DNA from: Vitellaria paradoxa | Taxonomy: Eukaryota > Streptophyta > Magnoliopsida > Ericales > Sapotaceae | Assembly: GCA_019916065.1 (NCBI GenBank) | Contig: CM034233.1 | Location: 20,099,936-20,163,935, forward strand | Length of the DNA stretch: 64,000 nt | Direction of reading: 5' to 3' | In this document: in pieces, positions 59,048 through 64,000 of the stretch | How positions within the stretch are numbered: position 1 is the stretch's first letter | Layout of the letters: every line of letters begins with the position of its first letter | Notes under the pieces: model-generated | Told to the model about the DNA's origin: nothing | Databases searched by the model: none | The model's input: the letters and a program-made list of their open reading frames with translations, nothing else | Translations under genes and position numbers: made by a program

Positions 59048-62000
59048 ATGTCGACCGAAAAGGAGAGAGAGACTCATGTTTTCATGGCCAAGCTCGCCGA
59101 ACAAGCCGAGCGCTATGATGGTCTACCTCTCACCATTTCATCACACACTATACATACACACACACGCATTCACGTATATATCTTTTCATCTATAATAATG
59201 CATATGTTTGTTTATATACATGTACATTAGATTTGAGCTTATATCGACCGCGCGCGATCTATTTGTCGAATGTTTCAGATTTGTGTTTTGATGATCTCTC
59301 TATTTATGTGGATTCTGGATGTTGAAGGTGATGGCCATTTCCATTTCTTCAATTTTTACTTGGATTTGATCATCTTCGTTTCTTTTGGAAATGTTGGTGT
59401 AAATTTGATTGACTGAGAGTTGTCAAGTTCATGGTTTCTTTCATTTGATTATTTTTTACAAGGAGAAGCTAATTTTGATTCTTGGAGAGAGAGATAATCA
59501 CATTCCCTCTCTGGTGGTGTAGACCTCCTCTCTTCATCTCCTCCGTTGAACACACAAATAATATTATTGAAGAAAACAATGTTAGAGGTTCGACCGGAGG
59601 CCATCCGATACCCAAGTCAGTGTTGGTTTTTCATCTTAGAATAAAGAGAGAGAGAGGGAGAAGGGGAGAGAGTTTTTTTTTGTCAAGAATATACGTCGTT
59701 TTCTTATATAATAGACATGGTCCCAGCGTATTCTTCATGTGAGGAGTGAAGATAGTGAGAGATGAATAATTAGAGTAGTGGAGGTTTCTTCCTCCTTAAT
59801 TTTAGTAGACCAAGAGATAAAAGGGTATCACATATCATGGTGGTCCCAGTATAATTTTTGACCCTCCAATTCTGATAGTATATGAGAAATGTCATTGTTG
59901 AATTTATATCTTTATTATTCATAAGTTAGGGTATCAATCCAATTATAACTTTATTTGCTTGGGTTTTGATGCTTTTGGATGATTTTGGGAATGAATGTAT
60001 TATATGGAAAATGTTGCTGTACCATAAAGCATATAAATAGAATGATGTGATAGTGGCAGTTCTATAAATAAGTTATAATTTTATAAACTAAATGCCTTGA
60101 AATTATAAGCTCAAACCCAACCACATCGATATGATAAGAATTTTTTGTGATATTTTGTTGTATAACATTACCCTTGTTATATTCAAATTTTAAGCTAATT
60201 ATTCTCTAGTATTATTTTAAGAATTTTAAGCTAATTTTAACCTCACTCTTTAATATTGATGGTTTCATTCACCAATTGGGCAAGCCTAGAGTAATTATCC
60301 ACCAATTATATTAGTACTGGGAGTCTCTCTCTGAAACTGTCTTTGATTGTAATTTACAGAAATGGTTGAGGGCATGAAGAAAGTTGCAAAACTCGACGTA
60401 GAGCTGACTGTGGAGGAGAGGAACCTGCTATCCGTTGGGTACAAGAATGTGATTGGTGCCAGGAGAGCATCTTGGCGTATTATGTCTTCAATTGAGCAAA
60501 AAGAAGAGTCTAAGGGAAATGAGCACAATGTCAAGCTCATCAAGGGTTATCGCCAGAAGGTAGAGGATGAGCTTTCGAGGATTTGCAGCGACATTCTGAC
60601 TATCATTGACAAGCACCTCATCCCCTCTTCCAATTCGGGAGAAGCAACTGTTTTTTACTACAAGATGTGAGTCATGTCATGTTGGCCCTATTGTCTTTAA
60701 TGGTGCTTGTTTGATTTGAGTTTCTCTGTGACCTGATTAGATGTAGATGCTTCGCAATGCATTTTTCATGTGGAATATGATACATTATGTCAATATATCA
60801 CATCGAATTTATATATATATATATATATATAACACGGGCGAATAACTGTAAATCATTATGATACTTTCTCTTTATCCCCCTGCAGTATGTTGTACATGTG
60901 GTGTTTAATTTATGCCATGCTTTGACTTGCAAGGAGAAAAAAGTAGTGCACATTTGAGGAGGAAGTGAAGCATCTGTTGATACTCTCTCTCTCTCTCTCT
61001 TCCCCTCTCCCTCCCTCCCTCCCTTTTTTGGTTCAAACTAATTAGTGGGTTGGGGGCACTCGAATGTGACTCTTTGGGGCTTTATTTATTCATTTTTATT
61101 TTTTTGGTATTTCTCTCCTCTACTAAAATTTAGAAGTTTATCTTTTCCGCGTTCTAATTAATTAATTCAGGAAAGGTGACTACTACCGGTACCTTGCTGA
61201 GTTTAAGACCGAGCAGGAAAAGAAAGAGGCTGCTGAACAATCACTGAAGGGTTATGAGGCATGTTTAATTGTCTTTAACATCACATCCATGGATATGCAT
61301 TAGATATGTCTTAACCTAATTACTTGATGTGTCTTCTTGATGGTGTTTCTTTTTTTAGGCCGCTTCTGCGACTGCAAATACAGACCTCCCTTCAACGCAC
61401 CCAATTCGTCTTGGCCTTGCTCTCAACTTCTCTGTCTTCTATTATGAGATAATGAACTCTCCCGAAAGGTAATTCTTTATGTCATACGTTTGTTGTGTGA
61501 CTCTACTTGAAGGCTTTGTCTCTGTCCCAAATTTTACTGGCTGATGGATATTTGAATTGGTTATCGAATTTGAGCAGGGCTTGCCATTTGGCTAAGCAAG
61601 CTTTTGATGAAGCAATTGCAGAGTTGGACACCTTGAGTGAGGAGTCATACAAGGACAGCACTCTGATTATGCAGCTTTTGAGAGACAATCTCACTCTCTG
61701 GACCTCTGACCTGCCTGAAGATGGAGGTATATTGCAGCCAAAAACAAAATAGATTATGAGGCTGGTTTTTGATTCAGGGGTTTCAATGGCGTGAATTTTT
61801 AGTATCATATCTTTAGCACCCAGGAGAAAAACGGGGTAGAGTACAGATTTATTTTACCCAGTGTAATTCGACCATGTATTGACACAAAAACATGTAGTGC
61901 ACGAATTAAGCTACTTGGTCTATTCGATGTTCACTAGAGCTGAATTTAAAAGATAAACAAATCAAACTTAAATTACAATTTCAAGTTTAAACCAAATTTC

Positions 62001-62430
62001 GGCTCGTTAAACTAATACTTGATGGTGTAGAATATTAAATTATTCGAGCTTAGCTTGAGATGGATCCGATAAGAAATTCGCTCGAATTTGATTTTAAAGA
62101 TAAACAAACCAAATTTGAACCAGAATTGATTTTTTCAATTAGGCTTAACGAGCCTAAATTCAAACATTCTGGGTTAATTACAACTTACTTGGCTTAGTTT
62201 AATTGTAATACCCCTAGAAAGAAGCTTATGAAAGGCAATCTTGTATGTAAATTTCTTTTGCAGGTGATGACAACCCCAAAGCTGAAGAAACCAAACCAGC
62301 AGATACCGAGGTTAGTGTTTGATTTTCCAAGCTTTACATACCCTGTTCTTTCCATGTAGCTTTGTTACAGTTGAAAACTAAAAACTACTCTCTAATTAAT
62401 TAATTAGTAAATTAATTAATGCAGCATTGA
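59048..62430 (+). CDS. 14-3-3 protein, epsilon-group (iota-like), 7 exons, complete
   Basis: Dimeric phosphoserine/threonine-binding adaptor that regulates client enzymes, transporters and transcription factors. Exons 59048-59120, 60360-60666, 61171-61258, 61359-61468, 61578-61726, 62264-62310 and 62425-62430 join to 780 nt (259 aa). Family signatures are [10 protein letters not shown] (14-3-3 signature 1) with GARRASWRI after it, [11 protein letters not shown] with the phosphopeptide-binding Arg-Tyr, and [19 protein letters not shown] (signature 2). The many introns and [11 protein letters not shown] with [14 protein letters not shown] place it in the epsilon group, nearest in memory to Arabidopsis GRF12 (iota). 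Intron 3 has a GC donor (GAG/GCATGT). The last exon adds only His-stop; reading through intron 6 instead ends in VSV with a stop at 62320-62322. The start has good context after the CT-rich leader. Confidence 0.95.
61932..62217. repeat. Possible decayed inverted-repeat element in 14-3-3 intron 5
   Basis: CTAGAGCTGAATTTAAAAG on the left and GTAATACCCCTAG on the right could be weak inverted ends. The inside carries a duplicated AAAGATAAACAAA(C/T)CAAA stretch near 61950 and 62097. No target duplication found. Confidence 0.35.
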
Positions 62431-62832
62431 TGAGGTACCCTGAGAGCTCTCTGTTGACAATATATACTTTGCAAAAACAAGATTTTTCCTCAGCATCTCT
62501 CACAGGGGAATTGCATGGAAGAACTTTCATAATGGAGTCGATTTTTCAAGACCCTCCCAAGCAAGAAGACTGAGAATGATAAATTTTTTTTCCTTTTTCG
62601 TAATCTATTTTTTATGTTGTTGTTGTTGTTGATGTTGATCATTTGCTTCTAATTCTTCCATATATAGAGACTATTTACTATTATCCCATCATGAATATGT
62701 TTTATATCGTTACCTCTTGTTATAAATGCATGCATGGCTCTTCTTTAATTTACTCCTTGCCTTGTTCTTAGCTTCCATATGCAGGGGCCCCGTTTGAATT
62801 TTTTTCTTTTTTTTTTTTTCTGAATATATGTA

Positions 62833-62879
<47 letters not shown>

Positions 62880-64000
62880 AATTCTCTTGTTTGGTTCAAC
62901 TCAGGAAAATATTTTCCAACAACTAATTGAAGTATCCTTGAGATTTTATGATCAATGTAGTGCAAAAATTGCAACAAACGTTTTTTTTTTTTTTTTTGGA
63001 AAAAAAAGTGATTATTAATAAAACTGATTCAGAACCCTCAGAATGATTTATCTTGGTCACTTTCAATTACAAATTCTGTCTTTAGAAGAAATCATCACCA
63101 CAAGCAGCTCTCTCTCTCTCTCTCTCTCTCTCTCAAACGAATTGTAGAGACAAAAGAACAATCAGAAAATTTTCTAACACCCACCCCTCCCCCCGCCCCC
63201 AAAAAAAAAAAAAAAAACCAATAAAAAGAAAAGTGCTTCAGAGGAAGGTTGAAAATGAATGTGAATCACACCTCAAAAGAATTTTACGGTCCTGCCAAGC
63301 ATAATAATACCTATGAATATATATTTCTATATATACAACAAAATCATGCAGCATTTGGTTTTCACTCAATTAATTAACGAGGCTTGCGTCTCTGCTTTAT
63401 ATGTACTTCCAACTCCCTTACTACTTTAAAAGTTCTGAAACCAGAAACTCGTGTATGCAGGAATCCTTCACAAAGAAACGAGTCTAAACTACTGTGCAAT
63501 TGAAGGCATAAATGTTTGGCATTGGTTACATAAACATATTTTCAGAACACTTCCTCTGATAACTAAACTGTAATTCAAAATTAAATAGATTTGGTGATTA
63601 TATTCAAATGTGTAATAAAATAAATAAATATGCAAATAAAAAGTATAGTTATATGATTTATTTTAATAGTATATTAACAAGCAAAAACAAAAACGTATTT
63701 AAATTTAATTCTAAAATCACGGAAAACATCTAAATTTTTTATTTATTGGTCCTGAATTTTAAAAAAACTAGACCACAAAACATAAGATAACCAAACTCAG
63801 ACTTGGTATGGTTACGAAAAAATTAATTTTTTTTTTTTGGTAAGTTTTTTCATCTTATATAATTTTTTTAAATTTAATTTTTTTTTAGAAATTATAATTT
63901 TAGACTTAATCACATTAGTTAAAAAAAATCAAAAAATTAATGTCCATTTGGATAAAATCTATCTAAATACTACAAAAAATAACGAAATTAATGTCCAAAT
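62431..64000. other. 14-3-3 3' region and right-edge spacer
   Basis: The first roughly 300 bp are probably the 3' untranslated region. A compound (GT)n-(GA)n run lies at 62832-62879 and a (CT)n run at 63110-63134. The last kilobase is AT-rich with no gene seen. Confidence 0.55.

Noticed and set aside
62311..62322. Read-through end of the 14-3-3 protein ending VSV
   Set aside because: Possible as an isoform, but the clean donor at 62311 and acceptor before 62425 giving His-stop is preferred.

Overview
The window is nuclear genomic DNA of a flowering plant, almost certainly a eudicot. Genes have many exons with mostly GT-AG introns, and intergenic DNA is very AT-rich with long A/T runs and CT/GA and TA microsatellites. 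All five recognisable genes are plant-type, and the spacers are filled with LINE, SINE, LTR, hAT-like, Tourist-like and Mutator-like debris. The species cannot be named from the sequence.

Layout. 1-8008 (+): the last four exons of the mitochondrial processing peptidase beta subunit; its large introns carry two antisense LINE remnants and an hAT-like element. 10170-19779 (-): a complete 13-exon GH1 beta-glucosidase of the BGLU40 type (502 aa), tail to tail with the peptidase gene; its introns hold a tRNA-derived SINE, nested inverted-repeat elements and a three-unit tandem repeat. 19.9-37.4 kb: gene-poor spacer with MITEs, a decayed Copia-like LTR element invaded by an hAT-like element, and one copy of an unusual 1.45-kb element. 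37396-43649 (+): a 9-exon COBW/ZNG1-type zinc-chaperone GTPase (381 aa), with a second copy of the same element in its seventh intron. 47908-53673 (+): an 8-exon PMT5-type Golgi methyltransferase (620 aa if one non-GT splice site is used). 59048-62430 (+): a 7-exon 14-3-3 protein of the epsilon group (259 aa). The remainder is spacer.

The five genes are unrelated housekeeping or secretory genes; nothing suggests a cluster or shared pathway.

The most unusual content is the pair of related elements at 34768-36221 and 40929-42354. Each is flanked by its own perfect 9-bp target duplication, has inverted subterminal repeats, encodes nothing, and carries a core of 215-270 bp tandem units studded with the palindrome CAGTACCGGTACTG. 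Other points of interest are a GA (not GT) at the frame-preserving donor of PMT5 intron 5, a GC-AG intron in the 14-3-3 gene, a SINE with a clear 17-bp target duplication, and a seven-copy Tourist-like MITE family. Exon limits were derived by hand from reading frame, splice sites and remembered family conservation; no alignment or transcript was available.
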